Below, one piece after another: positions 40,522 through 49,536 of a DNA stretch of 64,000 nt. The stretch is from Sphingomonas sp. GTDB taxonomy: Bacteria > Pseudomonadota > Alphaproteobacteria > Sphingomonadales > Sphingomonadaceae. Under the pieces are notes generated by a model. That model saw only the letters and a program-made list of their open reading frames with translations. It did not search any database and was not told the origin of the DNA. The position numbers and the translations under genes were made by a program. Every line of letters starts with the position of its first letter. The stretch's first letter is position 1. The stretch lies in assembly GCF_003248515.1 (NCBI RefSeq), contig NZ_QFOB01000010.1:141677-205676 (forward strand). Reading direction: 5' to 3'.

Positions 40522-42042
40522 ATGATGACACGCAGGGAAATCGGCATCGGCCTGGCGACCGCCACCTTGCTCCCCTTCCCGGCCCATGCCGCCCGCCGGT
40601 TCAGCGTGCGCGATCATGGCGCGCGCGGGGACGGTGCGACGCTGGATACGGATGCGGTCAACGCAGCGATCGAGGCTGCCTCGGCGGCCGGCGGCGGAAC
40701 CGTGGTCTTTCCCGCGGGCCGCTATCTCTGCTTCTCGATCCGCCTGAAAAGCCGCGTCACGCTGTTGCTGGAAAAGGGCGCCGTGATCGAGGCCGCCGAT
40801 CCCACCCGCCACCCCGGCCGATATGATCTGGCCGAGGAGGGGATCGACCAGCTCTATCAGGATTATGGCCACAGCCATTGGCGCAACAGCCTGATTTGGG
40901 GCGATGGGGTGGAGGATGTCGCGATCCTGGGCCCCGGCCTGATCCACGGCGCCGGCCTCACCCGCAACGGCCCGGGCGCGCGCTGGAAGGCGCAGACCGG
41001 CGAGCGCCCGCTCTCGATGAAGGATATGCCGGCGAAGAGCATCGACGAGCTGGAGCCCGCCGCCGTCGCGATGCGCGGCCAGGGCAACAAGGCGATCGCG
41101 CTCAGGCGGGGGCGCAACATCCGCCTGTCCGGTTTCGCGATGCTGAAATGCGGCCACTTCGCGATCCTCGCCACCGGCACGCAGGCCCTCACCATCACCG
41201 ATCTCGTTATCGATACGGATCGCGACGGCATCGATCTGGATTGCGTGAAGGGCGCCCTTGTCGAGCGCTGCCGGGTGAACACGCCCAATGACGACGCGAT
41301 CGTCGTGAAGGCGAGCTACGCGCTGGGCGAGGCGATCCCGGCCGAGGACATCGTGATCCGCCATTGCGCCGTATCAGGCTATGATCTCGGCACGATGCTG
41401 GATGGCACGCGCGGCACGACGATGCGGCTCGCGCCGGATCGCGATCGCCCGACCGGCCGCATCAAGCTCGGCACGGAATCGAACGGCGGCTATCGCAACG
41501 TGCTGGTCGAGGATTGCACCTTCGATCATTGCCGTGGCCTCGCGCTGGAAACGGTGGACGGCGGCATCCTCGAAAACGTCACCGCCCGTCGCCTGAAGAT
41601 GCGCGATATCACCACCGCGCCGATCTTCCTGCGCATCGGCGACAGGCGACGCGGGCCAGCCGGCACCGGCATTGGCGCGATCCGTGGCGTGCTGATCGAG
41701 GATGTCGAGGCGGTCGGCATCGACCATCGCTATGCCGCCTCGATCGCCGGCCTGCCGGGCCATCCGGCGGAGCGGGTGACGCTGCGCAACATCCGCCTCA
41801 CCTATGATGGCGGCGGCACGGCGGCCGATGCCGCGCTCGCCCCGCCGGAGGTGCCGGCCGCCTATCCCGAACCCAGCATGTTCGGCACGCTGCCGAGCTG
41901 GGGCCTTTTCATCCGCCACGCCGGGGACATCACGATCGACGGCCTCACCCTCGCCACCACGAAGCCGGACGCCCGCCCGCCCTTCCGGGTCGAGGACGCC
42001 CCCGGTCTCAAGGTCACGCGCACGCCGCTCTGGCGGGGATGA
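40522..42042 (+). CDS. Glycoside hydrolase family 28 protein
   Basis: 506 residues with a Tat-like leader (MTRREIGIGLATATLLPFPAHA). It begins with the beta-helix entry VRDHGARGDGATLDTDAVNAA, common to GH28. Catalytic Asp positions appear as DTDRDGIDLD and PNDDAIVVKA (usual forms NTDGID and GDDCIAIK), and GRIKLGTES supplies the RIK motif. The usual GHG segment is replaced by SGYDLGTMLDG, so the His that assists catalysis in polygalacturonases is absent; a rhamnogalacturonan-specific exo-enzyme is more likely than an endo-polygalacturonase. It shares a transcript with the CE12 gene. Confidence 0.87.
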   Translation: MMTRREIGIGLATATLLPFPAHAARRFSVRDHGARGDGATLDTDAVNAAIEAASAAGGGTVVFPAGRYLCFSIRLKSRVTLLLEKGAVIEAADPTRHPGRYDLAEEGIDQLYQDYGHSHWRNSLIWGDGVEDVAILGPGLIHGAGLTRNGPGARWKAQTGERPLSMKDMPAKSIDELEPAAVAMRGQGNKAIALRRGRNIRLSGFAMLKCGHFAILATGTQALTITDLVIDTDRDGIDLDCVKGALVERCRVNTPNDDAIVVKASYALGEAIPAEDIVIRHCAVSGYDLGTMLDGTRGTTMRLAPDRDRPTGRIKLGTESNGGYRNVLVEDCTFDHCRGLALETVDGGILENVTARRLKMRDITTAPIFLRIGDRRRGPAGTGIGAIRGVLIEDVEAVGIDHRYAASIAGLPGHPAERVTLRNIRLTYDGGGTAADAALAPPEVPAAYPEPSMFGTLPSWGLFIRHAGDITIDGLTLATTKPDARPPFRVEDAPGLKVTRTPLWRG

Positions 42043-42056
42043 TGGCGTTCTCTTCG

Positions 42057-42136
42057 GGATTGCGGGCGCGGCGAAGCAATCCAGCCCCGCACCCGACGCG
42101 GAATCGCCGCAGCGTGCATCGCGCCTCGCGATGACG
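42057..42136. repeat. REP/BIME-like inverted element
   Basis: GGATTGCGGGCGCGGCGAAG with AATCC, followed 30 bp later by GCATCGCGCCTCGCGATGACG, is the two-armed ATTGC...GCAAT(C)C / CGCGATGACG pattern widespread between genes of alphaproteobacteria. It fills the gap after GH28 and before the rhaM promoter, so it may also end the GH28 transcript. Confidence 0.55.
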
Positions 42137-42150
42137 AAGGGATTGAACGT

Positions 42151-42179
42151 TTGACTGCCCCGCGCAATTTACGTACCAT
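42151..42179 (+). promoter_or_regulatory. Promoter of the rhaM - GH35 - GH105 unit
   Basis: TTGACT (42151-42156) and TACCAT (42174-42179) are separated by 17 nt, close to the sigma-70 consensus. The candidate operator begins 14 bp downstream, near the transcript start. Confidence 0.6.
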
Positions 42180-42193
42180 TATGTACATAGAAG

Positions 42194-42208
42194 TTTCACA
42201 TAATGGAA
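42194..42208. promoter_or_regulatory. Candidate locus operator before rhaM
   Basis: TTTCACATAATGGAA fits TYYCA-N5-TGRRA exactly and lies between the promoter and the rhaM ribosome site. An ATG at 42203 is inside it, one reason to prefer the GTG at 42221 as the gene start. Confidence 0.5.
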
Positions 42209-42220
42209 TATGGAGGGGTC

Positions 42221-42535
42221 GTGTCCACCCACGCGTTCAAGATGCAGCTGAAGCCCGGCGTGATCGCCGAATATCGCAAGCGGCATGACGAGATCTGGCC
42301 CGAGCTTTCGGCCCTGCTCAGCGAAAGTGGCATCTACGATTATTCTATCTTCCTCGACGAGGAGACGCTCTCGCTCTTCGCCGTGCTGAAGCTGCGTGAC
42401 GACAACCGGCAGGCCGCACTCCCCGATCATCCGGTGATGAAGCGCTGGTGGGATTATATGGCCCCGCTGATGGAGGTAGAGCCCGGCAACAGGCCGAAAG
42501 AATGGGCGCTCCCCATGATCTTCCACCACGCCTGA
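42221..42535 (+). CDS. rhaM: L-rhamnose mutarotase
   Basis: 104 residues from the GTG at 42221 (GGAGG 4 nt upstream), exactly the length of the characterised E. coli protein; an ATG six codons earlier lies in the operator. The dimeric alpha/beta-barrel signature is clear: FKMQLKPGVIAEYRKRHDEIWPEL, YDYSIFLDEETLSLFAVLKL and MKRWWDYMAPLMEVE, with the active-site His in KRHDEIW and Trp pair in RWWDYM. It interconverts alpha and beta L-rhamnose, feeding the L-rhamnose dehydrogenase. First gene of a five-gene rightward unit. Confidence 0.93.
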   Translation: MSTHAFKMQLKPGVIAEYRKRHDEIWPELSALLSESGIYDYSIFLDEETLSLFAVLKLRDDNRQAALPDHPVMKRWWDYMAPLMEVEPGNRPKEWALPMIFHHA

Positions 42536-42546
42536 GGCCGCTCGCG

Positions 42547-45500
42547 ATGCGCCGCCGCCTCCTTGAACCGCTGCTGCTCGCCAGCGCGCTCGTGCCTGCC
42601 GCCGCCTCCGCACAGGTGGGCCGGCAGACCGAGAATCTGTCCGCCCCGGTCAAGACGTTCGGCCGCGTTTCCTATGACGCGCGCTCGCTGATGATCGATG
42701 GCAAGCGCCTCGTCATCTGGTCCAGCGAGATGCATCCGTTTCGGCTGCCGAGCCCGGATCTGTGGCGCGATATCCTCCAGAAGATGAAGGCGTCCGGCTT
42801 CAACACCGTCGCCTTCTATTTCGACTGGGGCTATCACAGCCCGAAGCGGGGCGTGTACGATTTCTCCGGCATCCGCGACATTGATCGCCTGCTCACGATG
42901 GCCGAGGAAGAAGGCCTCTACGTCATCACCCGCGCCGGCCCCTATGTGAATGCGGAGCTTTCGCGCGGCGGCTTCCCCGGCTGGCTGGTCAACCAGAAAG
43001 CGCGCGCGCGCACCGACGATCCCGATTATCTGGCGGCTGCCGACGAGTGGCTCACGAAAGTCCACGCCATCATCGCACGCCACCAGATCAATGGCGACGG
43101 CAAGGGCCACAAGGGCACCGTCATTCTCCACCAGATCGAGAATGAACTGTCCGCGACCACCGCATCGCAGCGGCGCTACATGGATCATCTCTATGCCAAG
43201 GCGCGGGCGGATGGGATCAACGTCCCCCTGTTCCACAACGATCAGGGCCGCAACGGCTATTGGGTGCCCGAAAGCTCGACCGTCGAGAAGGTCGTGAAAG
43301 GCCCGAACGATCTCTATGCGTTCGATGGCTATCCGGGCGGCACCTGCACGGTGGAGGGCAAGTCGACCCGTGACGTGGCCGCGCCGGAATGGGGCTTTTA
43401 TGGCCCCGGCGGCACGAAGGGCGGTGCCTCCGCCTCGCCCGACACACCTGCATTCCTCGCGGAATTCGGCGGCGGCTGGTTCGATTATTGGGGTTCGAAC
43501 GGCGGCTATGAATGCAATGCGATCCAGCGTGGAAAGCGTTTCCAGCGCGTCTTCTATGGCACCAATCTGGCCAACGGGATCGATATCCAGAGCTTCTACA
43601 TGGGCTATGGGGGCACCAGCTGGGGCTGGCTGCCGGCACCGGTGGTCTTCACCAGCTATGATTATGGCTCGGCCATCTCGGAGGCGCGCGAGGTGCGCGA
43701 AAAGGCCGAGGAGATGAAGCAGCTTGGCGGCCTGATCGCTACCATGCCCGATCTCGCCGGCATGGTCCCGGCGGGCGAGGTGCAGGTCTCGTCCCCCAAC
43801 ATCGCCGTCTATCATAACAAGAGCCCGGAGACGGACGCGCGCTTCCTGCTCGTCACGCACAAGCCTTCCAACGGGCAGAGCGACGACAGCTTCCGGATCA
43901 GCGCCGATCTGCCGGATGGCCGCTACACCTTCCCCGCCGCCGGACCGATGCGCCTCAACGGCTTCGATGCGAAGTGGCTGGTGGCCGGCATTTCCCTGGG
44001 TGGCCAGCACCTCGTCTATTCCACCTCAGAGGTGCAGACCGCGCTGACGCTCGACGGGCAGGACGTGGCGCTGATCTATGGCCGCGCGGGCGAGACCGGA
44101 GAGACGATGCTGCGCTACGCCTCCGCGCCCAAGGTCACGGTGCTGGAAGGCGACGCCACCAGCCATTTCGATGCGGCGAGGGGTGACCTCCGCCTGAACT
44201 ATGCGCATCGCGGCCGCAGCGTCGTCCGGATCGAGGGCGGCGGGCGCCCCGCGCTCACCCTCCTCATCACCGACGAGGCCGAGGCCGTCCGTTACTGGCG
44301 CCCGCTCGGCACGGACGTGCTGGTGCGCGGCCCCGCGCTCGTGCGTGAGGCGCTTACCACCAGGGGGACGCTCTCGCTCACCGGCGACACCAAGGAGGAA
44401 ACCCCGCTCGAGATCTGGGCCGCTTCCTCCGTGCGCTCGGTCAAGTGGAACGGGGCCGTCGTCGCGCTCAAGGGCTCCCTCATCGGCAGCCGCATCGCGA
44501 CGAAGCCGCTCGCCGGCCCCGCGCCCGTCACCCTGCCCGCACTCGCCGACTGGCGCATGGCAGCCGGCTCGCCCGAAACGGATCCCGCCTTCGACGACAG
44601 CAGGTGGCAGCCGATCGACCGACGCTCCGCCGCGACCATCACCGCCAAACCCGATGGCCAGCCGACCATGACGATGGACCCGTACGGCTTCCATGACGGC
44701 GACGTCTGGTATCGCGGCCGCTTCCGGGGCGGCGCGGACGCGAAGCAGATCGCGCTTTATTATGGGGCCGGCGGCGCGGGCCTCGTGCAGGTGTGGCTGG
44801 ACGGCAAGTTCGTCGGTCAGGACGAACTGCCCAGCGGCCTGCCGCGCCCGATCACCACCGGCCTCGCCCGCCTCGCCCTGCCTGCGGAGGCACAGGCCCC
44901 CGGTGAGCATGTGCTGAGCGTGATGGTCCGCAACGGCGGCCATAACTGGGATCTCGACAGCGACGAATTCCACAAGGAAGCGCGCGGCCTCGTCTCCGCC
45001 TCGCTGGAGCAGCCCGGCGGCCGCAGTTTCGCGATCCCGATCGCGTGGAAGATCCAGGGCAAGCAGGGCGGCGAGGACCTGCCCGATCCCGCGCGTGGCC
45101 CCGCCAACAATGGCGGCCAGTATGGCGAGCGGATGGGATGGCACCTGCCGGGCTTCGACGATCGCGGCTGGAAGCCCGCCATCGTGCCCGCGGCCTCCGC
45201 GCAGGCCGGCACCACCTGGTATCGCACCAACGTCACGCTTGCCGTGCCGAAGGGGCAGGATGCCACGATCGGCCTCGCCTTCGGGGATACGGGCACGCCG
45301 CGCTCGATCGCGAAATATCGCGCGCTGATCTTTGTGAATGGCTGGAATATGGGGCAGTTCGTCGCCCATATCGGCCCGCAGCGCATCTTCCCGATCCCGG
45401 AAGGCATAATCAACCATCACGGGCCGAACAGCATCGCCCTTGCCGTCACGTCCGATGGCGCGCCGGGCGACGCGCTGGAAGCCGTGAAGCTCGTCGCCCT

Positions 45501-45570
45501 GCGCAACGTGAAGGGCGGCGTGCCCGTCCGCATGGTCGCAGCCCCCACCACGCCGGCCGAGCTGAAATAG
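42547..45570 (+). CDS. Glycoside hydrolase family 35 beta-galactosidase
   Basis: 1007 residues from the ATG at 42547, with a signal peptide ending near ASAQV. GH35 blocks in the TIM barrel: LVIWSSEMHPFRLPSPDLW, GFNTVAFYFDWGYHSPKRGVYDF region, YVITRAGPYVNAELSRGGFPGWL region, and TVILHQIENEL, whose Glu is the acid/base. The nucleophile is expected in the FLAEFGGGWFDYWG stretch. Several beta-sandwich domains follow. It should remove terminal beta-galactose from the galactan side chains of rhamnogalacturonan I in the periplasm. It follows rhaM by 11 bp. Confidence 0.88.
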   Translation: MRRRLLEPLLLASALVPAAASAQVGRQTENLSAPVKTFGRVSYDARSLMIDGKRLVIWSSEMHPFRLPSPDLWRDILQKMKASGFNTVAFYFDWGYHSPKRGVYDFSGIRDIDRLLTMAEEEGLYVITRAGPYVNAELSRGGFPGWLVNQKARARTDDPDYLAAADEWLTKVHAIIARHQINGDGKGHKGTVILHQIENELSATTASQRRYMDHLYAKARADGINVPLFHNDQGRNGYWVPESSTVEKVVKGPNDLYAFDGYPGGTCTVEGKSTRDVAAPEWGFYGPGGTKGGASASPDTPAFLAEFGGGWFDYWGSNGGYECNAIQRGKRFQRVFYGTNLANGIDIQSFYMGYGGTSWGWLPAPVVFTSYDYGSAISEAREVREKAEEMKQLGGLIATMPDLAGMVPAGEVQVSSPNIAVYHNKSPETDARFLLVTHKPSNGQSDDSFRISADLPDGRYTFPAAGPMRLNGFDAKWLVAGISLGGQHLVYSTSEVQTALTLDGQDVALIYGRAGETGETMLRYASAPKVTVLEGDATSHFDAARGDLRLNYAHRGRSVVRIEGGGRPALTLLITDEAEAVRYWRPLGTDVLVRGPALVREALTTRGTLSLTGDTKEETPLEIWAASSVRSVKWNGAVVALKGSLIGSRIATKPLAGPAPVTLPALADWRMAAGSPETDPAFDDSRWQPIDRRSAATITAKPDGQPTMTMDPYGFHDGDVWYRGRFRGGADAKQIALYYGAGGAGLVQVWLDGKFVGQDELPSGLPRPITTGLARLALPAEAQAPGEHVLSVMVRNGGHNWDLDSDEFHKEARGLVSASLEQPGGRSFAIPIAWKIQGKQGGEDLPDPARGPANNGGQYGERMGWHLPGFDDRGWKPAIVPAASAQAGTTWYRTNVTLAVPKGQDATIGLAFGDTGTPRSIAKYRALIFVNGWNMGQFVAHIGPQRIFPIPEGIINHHGPNSIALAVTSDGAPGDALEAVKLVALRNVKGGVPVRMVAAPTTPAELK

Positions 45571-45615
45571 CCCGGCGCGCGCCACTTTTTCATCTTACCC
45601 CTCAGGAGACCCACC

Positions 45616-46731
45616 TTGGCCGCCCTTATGCATGACGTGCCCCACGGCACCGTCACCACCGCGATCGACAAGCTCATCGACAATCTGCTGAACATCAAGG
45701 ACGAGACGGGCGAGTTCCTGCTTCACCTCGAAGACGGCCGGATCATCGACACCAAGGGCTGGGCCGGGTGGGAATGGACGCACGGCGTGGGCCTGTTCGG
45801 TCTGTGGCGCCTGTTCGAGCAGACCGGCGACAGGAAGGCGCTCGCCGTCATCAAACAGTGGTTCGAGGATCGCTTTGCCGAGGGCACGCCCACCAAGAAC
45901 ATCAACACGATGGCCCCGTTCATCACGCTGGCCTATCTTTTCGAATACGAGCCCGATCCCCGCTACATCCCGTATCTCGATACGTGGGCCGAATGGCTGA
46001 TGGCACCGGATGGCCTGCCCAAGACGGAGGAAGGCGGCTTCCAGCACATCGTCTATAACGATGTGAACCCCGGCGAGATGTGGGACGACACGCTGATGAT
46101 GTCGGTGCTGCCGCTGGCCAAGATCGGCCTGCTGCTGAACCGCCCGCATTATGTGGAAGAGGCCAAGCGCCAGTTCCTCGTCCACATCAAATATCTGTTC
46201 GACAAGAAGACCGGCCTCTGGTTCCACGGCTGGGATTTCAACGGCCGCCACAATTTCGCGGAGGCCCTCTGGGCGCGCGGCAATTGCTGGGTGACGATCG
46301 CGATCCCCGAGATCATCGAGATCCTGGATCTGCCGCAGGGCGATGCCTTCCGCACCTTCCTGATCGATACGCTCGCCGCACAGGTGAAGACGCTGGCCGA
46401 AACGCAGGATGCCGAAACCGGCCTGTGGCACACGCTGATCGTGGATCCGACCTCCTATCTGGAGGCTTCGGCCACGGCGGGCTTCGCCTATGGCATCCTG
46501 AAGGGCGTGCGGAAGGGCTATCTTCCCCGCCATTATGAGGAAGTGGGCATCAGGGCGGTGAAGGGCGTGCTCGCCAATATCGATGATGCGGGCGAACTGA
46601 AGCAGGTCAGCTTCGGCACCGCGATGGGCGACACGCAGCAATTCTACAAGGACATCGCGCTCACCTCGATGCCCTATGGCCAGAGCCTCGCGATGATCGC
46701 TCTCGGCGAATTCCTGCGCACTTATATCTGA
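45616..46731 (+). CDS. Unsaturated rhamnogalacturonyl hydrolase (GH105)
   Basis: 371 residues from a TTG at 45616 with an AGGAGA site 6 nt upstream; an ATG at 45628 is the alternative. No signal peptide, so cytoplasmic. The (alpha/alpha)6-barrel family is recognisable from GWAGWEWTHGVGLFGLWRL, NINTMAPFITLAYL, EMWDDTLMMSVLPLAKIG (catalytic Asp), WDFNGRHNFAEALWARGNCW and ASATAGFAYGILKGV. YteR/YesR-type enzymes of GH105 cleave the unsaturated galacturonyl-rhamnose produced by rhamnogalacturonan lyases into L-rhamnose and 5-keto-4-deoxyuronate. It is followed by a symporter gene after a repeat-bearing gap of 240 bp. Confidence 0.9.
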   Translation: MAALMHDVPHGTVTTAIDKLIDNLLNIKDETGEFLLHLEDGRIIDTKGWAGWEWTHGVGLFGLWRLFEQTGDRKALAVIKQWFEDRFAEGTPTKNINTMAPFITLAYLFEYEPDPRYIPYLDTWAEWLMAPDGLPKTEEGGFQHIVYNDVNPGEMWDDTLMMSVLPLAKIGLLLNRPHYVEEAKRQFLVHIKYLFDKKTGLWFHGWDFNGRHNFAEALWARGNCWVTIAIPEIIEILDLPQGDAFRTFLIDTLAAQVKTLAETQDAETGLWHTLIVDPTSYLEASATAGFAYGILKGVRKGYLPRHYEEVGIRAVKGVLANIDDAGELKQVSFGTAMGDTQQFYKDIALTSMPYGQSLAMIALGEFLRTYI

Positions 46732-46780
46732 CACGGGCAGCGAGGGCCGCGTGAACGCCACAACGACATCCCCGTGCGGC

Positions 46781-46829
46781 CCGAGCCCGTTCGTCCCGAG
46801 CCCGTTCATACCGAGCGAGGTCGAGGAAC
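46781..46829. repeat. Short tandem/REP-like repeat
   Basis: CCGAGCCCGTTCGTC, CCGAGCCCGTTCATA and CCGAGCGAGGTCGAG follow each other as 15-bp units in the 240-bp gap between GH105 and the symporter gene. The third unit and the sequence around it resemble the CGAGCGAAGTCGA-type repeat of sphingomonads. I see nothing else in this gap except a purine-rich ribosome site before 46972. Confidence 0.55.
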
Positions 46830-46971
46830 CGGCAGGCTCCGCGCGAAGCCGGGATGCGGTGGCGCAGAACACGGCCCTCGGCTTCGCCCGGGCCTGCGTG
46901 CCCCTCGGCTGTGCTCGGGGCGAAAGAACGAACCGGCCGGGCAAGCCAGCGAACTAGGAGAGAAGAAAGAT

Positions 46972-48498
46972 ATGGCCCCGGCCGCCGCCCCCGCGATGCC
47001 GACCGCACGCCCCGTGCGCTGGTACAATCTCCTCGCCTACGGGTCGAACGACGTGCTCGGCGCGGGCTCGATGGCCGTCATCAGCACGTGGATCCTGATC
47101 TTCTACACCAGCTTCTGCGGGCTTTCCGCCGCGCAGGCGACGATCATCTTCGGCGTGGCGCGCGTGCTGGATGCGTTCACCAGCCCCACGATCGGGCACC
47201 TATCCGACAATATCGGGCGTAGCTGGCTGGGCCGCAAATTCGGGCGGCGGCGCTTCTTCATCCTCGCCGCCATTCCGCTTCTGCCCAGCTTCGCCATCAT
47301 GTGGGTCGCCGGCCAGAATTTCTGGTATTATCTCGTCACCTACGTGCTGTTCGAGATGGTCTACGCGATGGAGATCATCCCGTACGAGACGCTCGCGGCC
47401 GAAATGTCGACCGACTATCGCACGAAGGCCAAGTTTGCGGGCGCGCGCATTCTGCTCGGCCAATGCTCGGCGGTAGGCGCCGCCTTCCTGCCCGGCTGGC
47501 TGATTTCGTATCTCGGCCCGAATTCGCCCGATACCTATCTCTATATGGGCATCATCTTCTCCGGCCTGTTCATGGCCGCCGCCGGCCTGCTCTATGCCTT
47601 CAGTTGGGAACGGCAGCGCCCGCCCGGGCTGGAGGAAGAGGAAGCCGGTGATCGGCCCACGCTGGGCGCCGCCTTCAAGGCGCTGTATCGCAACCTCTTC
47701 TCCACGCTCCGCATCCGGGCCTTCCGCCTGCATCTCGGCATGTATCTTGGCGGTTATATCAGCCAGGATATCTACAATGCCGCCTTCACCTATTTCGTGA
47801 TCTTCGCGCTGGCGGGCTCCACGGCGATCGTCGCCAATCTGGTGGGCGTTACCTACATCGTCCAGTTCGTGGCGGTGATCCTCGCGATCAATTTCGCGCT
47901 GAAGCTGTCGCCCGCCGCCGCCTATCGCTTCGCCGCGATCAGCTTCGCGATCGGCGTGCTGATCTTCCTCGCCATGTATGGGGCGGGCTATGGCGCCACC
48001 TCCTCCCTGTTCTGGGTGCCGGTGGTGTTCGCCGGCCTCGGCCGGGGGGCGCTCAATTATATTCCCTGGGCCACCTACAATTACATGGCGGACGTGGACG
48101 AGATCGTCACCGGCCGCAGGCGGGAGGGCGCCTTCGCCGGCGTGATGACCTTCGTGCGCAAGATGAGCCAGGCCGCCGCCGTGATTCTGGTGGGCCAGGT
48201 GATGCAGGCGTCGGGCTTCGTCTCCAAGGCCACCACGCAGAGCCCGCAGGCGATCGCGGCGATCGTGGGCGTGATGGGCCTCGGTACGATCGCGATGCTG
48301 GCCTTCGGCATCTTCGTCTCCACCCGTTTCCGGCTGACGCCCCGCACCCACGGCATCCTGATGGACGAGATCGAGCATCTGCGCGCCGGCCACCGCACGC
48401 CCTCGTCGGCCGAAAATGCGGCGATCGTCGAGGATCTCGCCGGATGGCGCTACGATCGTCTGTGGGGCAACAATCCTGTCGGCGGCACCCGCCGATGA
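46972..48498 (+). CDS. GPH-family sugar:cation symporter
   Basis: 508 residues from the ATG at 46972 (GGAGAG upstream). About 12 membrane segments. The glycoside-pentoside-hexuronide signature is in RVLDAFTSPTIGHLSDN and GRKFGRRRFFILAAIPLL, then YVLFEMVYAMEIIPYETLAAEMSTDYR (two conserved parts) and RGALNYIPWATYNYMADVDE. These carriers bring oligosaccharides across the inner membrane with protons or sodium. Its place directly after cytoplasmic GH105 suggests that it imports the unsaturated disaccharide that GH105 cleaves. It overlaps the GH43-like start by 4 bp. Confidence 0.9.
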   Translation: MAPAAAPAMPTARPVRWYNLLAYGSNDVLGAGSMAVISTWILIFYTSFCGLSAAQATIIFGVARVLDAFTSPTIGHLSDNIGRSWLGRKFGRRRFFILAAIPLLPSFAIMWVAGQNFWYYLVTYVLFEMVYAMEIIPYETLAAEMSTDYRTKAKFAGARILLGQCSAVGAAFLPGWLISYLGPNSPDTYLYMGIIFSGLFMAAAGLLYAFSWERQRPPGLEEEEAGDRPTLGAAFKALYRNLFSTLRIRAFRLHLGMYLGGYISQDIYNAAFTYFVIFALAGSTAIVANLVGVTYIVQFVAVILAINFALKLSPAAAYRFAAISFAIGVLIFLAMYGAGYGATSSLFWVPVVFAGLGRGALNYIPWATYNYMADVDEIVTGRRREGAFAGVMTFVRKMSQAAAVILVGQVMQASGFVSKATTQSPQAIAAIVGVMGLGTIAMLAFGIFVSTRFRLTPRTHGILMDEIEHLRAGHRTPSSAENAAIVEDLAGWRYDRLWGNNPVGGTRR

Positions 48499-49460
48499 TC
48501 GGCCTGCTCGCATGGGCCGCGGCCGCCGCGCAGCCGTCGATCGCGCCGAAGCCGCTTTTCCGCGACCCCATCTATGATGGCGCCGCCGATCCATCGACCG
48601 TCCACGATCCGAAGACGGGCGAATGGGTGATGTTCTACACCAATCGCCGCGCCTCGCTGCCCCCTGCCGCCGATCCGAAGGACGTGAGCTGGTTCCACGC
48701 CACGCATATCGGCATCGCCCGATCGAAGGACGGCGCGCACTGGCGCTATGGCGACATCGCGAACATCCCCAAATCCTGCACCGGCGAAACGCTCTGGGCG
48801 CCCGATGTCGAGCAGTTCGACGGCCAATGGCATATGTGGATCACGGTCGTGCCGGGCGTGTTCAGGGACTGGAACGCCCCCCGTTTCCTCGTCCACCTCA
48901 CCAGCAGGGATCTGAAGAGTTGGCGGTGCGGCGAGCGGCTGGAACTGGGATCGGACCGGATCATCGATGCCAGCGTCGCGGCCCTGCCCTCCGGCGGCTA
49001 TCGCCTGTTCTTCAATGATGAGCGGATGAACAAGGCGATCCGCACCGCCGACAGCGCCGATCTCGTGCACTGGACGGTCAAGGACCGCCTTACCGAAACC
49101 CCCGGCGAAGGCCCGAAGGCCTTTCGCTGGAAGAGCAAATGGTGGCTGATCTCGGATGCGTGGAAAGGGCTGCTCGTGATGCGCTCCGACGATGGCGAGC
49201 ATTGGACGCGGCAGGATCGTTATCTGCTGGCGGATGCAGGCGAGGCGGAGACGGATCGCGCCAAGGGCCAGCATCCCGACGTGATCGTTGCGGGCGAGCG
49301 TGCGTACCTGATCTATTTCGTCCACCAGACTGGCGAGCCCAGGGCCGCCACCGATCCAGCGTGGGGCCGCCGTACCGTGATCCAGATGACCGAACTGCAC
49401 GAGCAGGACGGCGTGGTCACGGTCGACCGCAACGCCCCCACTGAGGTGGTGCTGAAATAG
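48495..49460 (+). CDS. GH43-like glycosidase (five-bladed propeller)
   Basis: 321 residues from the ATG at 48495, translationally coupled to the symporter gene. A short signal peptide (MIGLLAWAAAAAQP) suggests the periplasm. Propeller blades are evident: DPIYDGAADPSTVHDPKTGEWVMFYTN, ETLWAPDVEQFDGQWHMWIT, DRIIDASVAALPSGGYRLFFND and EGPKAFRWKSKWWLISD (each shortened to its core). The Asp of GAADPS, the Asp of RIIDAS and the Glu of GEGPK are candidate catalytic residues of the GH43 arrangement. Substrate probably arabinan or galactan side chains; the exact subfamily is not clear. Confidence 0.78.
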   Translation: MIGLLAWAAAAAQPSIAPKPLFRDPIYDGAADPSTVHDPKTGEWVMFYTNRRASLPPAADPKDVSWFHATHIGIARSKDGAHWRYGDIANIPKSCTGETLWAPDVEQFDGQWHMWITVVPGVFRDWNAPRFLVHLTSRDLKSWRCGERLELGSDRIIDASVAALPSGGYRLFFNDERMNKAIRTADSADLVHWTVKDRLTETPGEGPKAFRWKSKWWLISDAWKGLLVMRSDDGEHWTRQDRYLLADAGEAETDRAKGQHPDVIVAGERAYLIYFVHQTGEPRAATDPAWGRRTVIQMTELHEQDGVVTVDRNAPTEVVLK

Positions 49461-49536
49461 GAACACCCCACCGGTCATCACCGCCCAACGGCATGGGCCT
49501 GAAGACATGGCCGCAACCGAACGATAAGAAATCGGG

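Noticed and set aside
42057..42136. A possible tRNA or small RNA gene between GH28 and rhaM
   Set aside because: The arms match a REP-type repeat and no cloverleaf, anticodon arm or CCA end could be formed.
42181..42220. ATG at 42203 as the rhaM start
   Set aside because: It lies inside the candidate operator; the GTG at 42221 has a GGAGG site and gives the exact family length of 104 residues.
46781..46829. A possible CRISPR-like array
   Set aside because: Only two to three 15-bp units without spacers.
48107..48571. Possible small gene antisense to the GPH symporter end
   Set aside because: Arg/Ser-rich shadow frame with no start signal.
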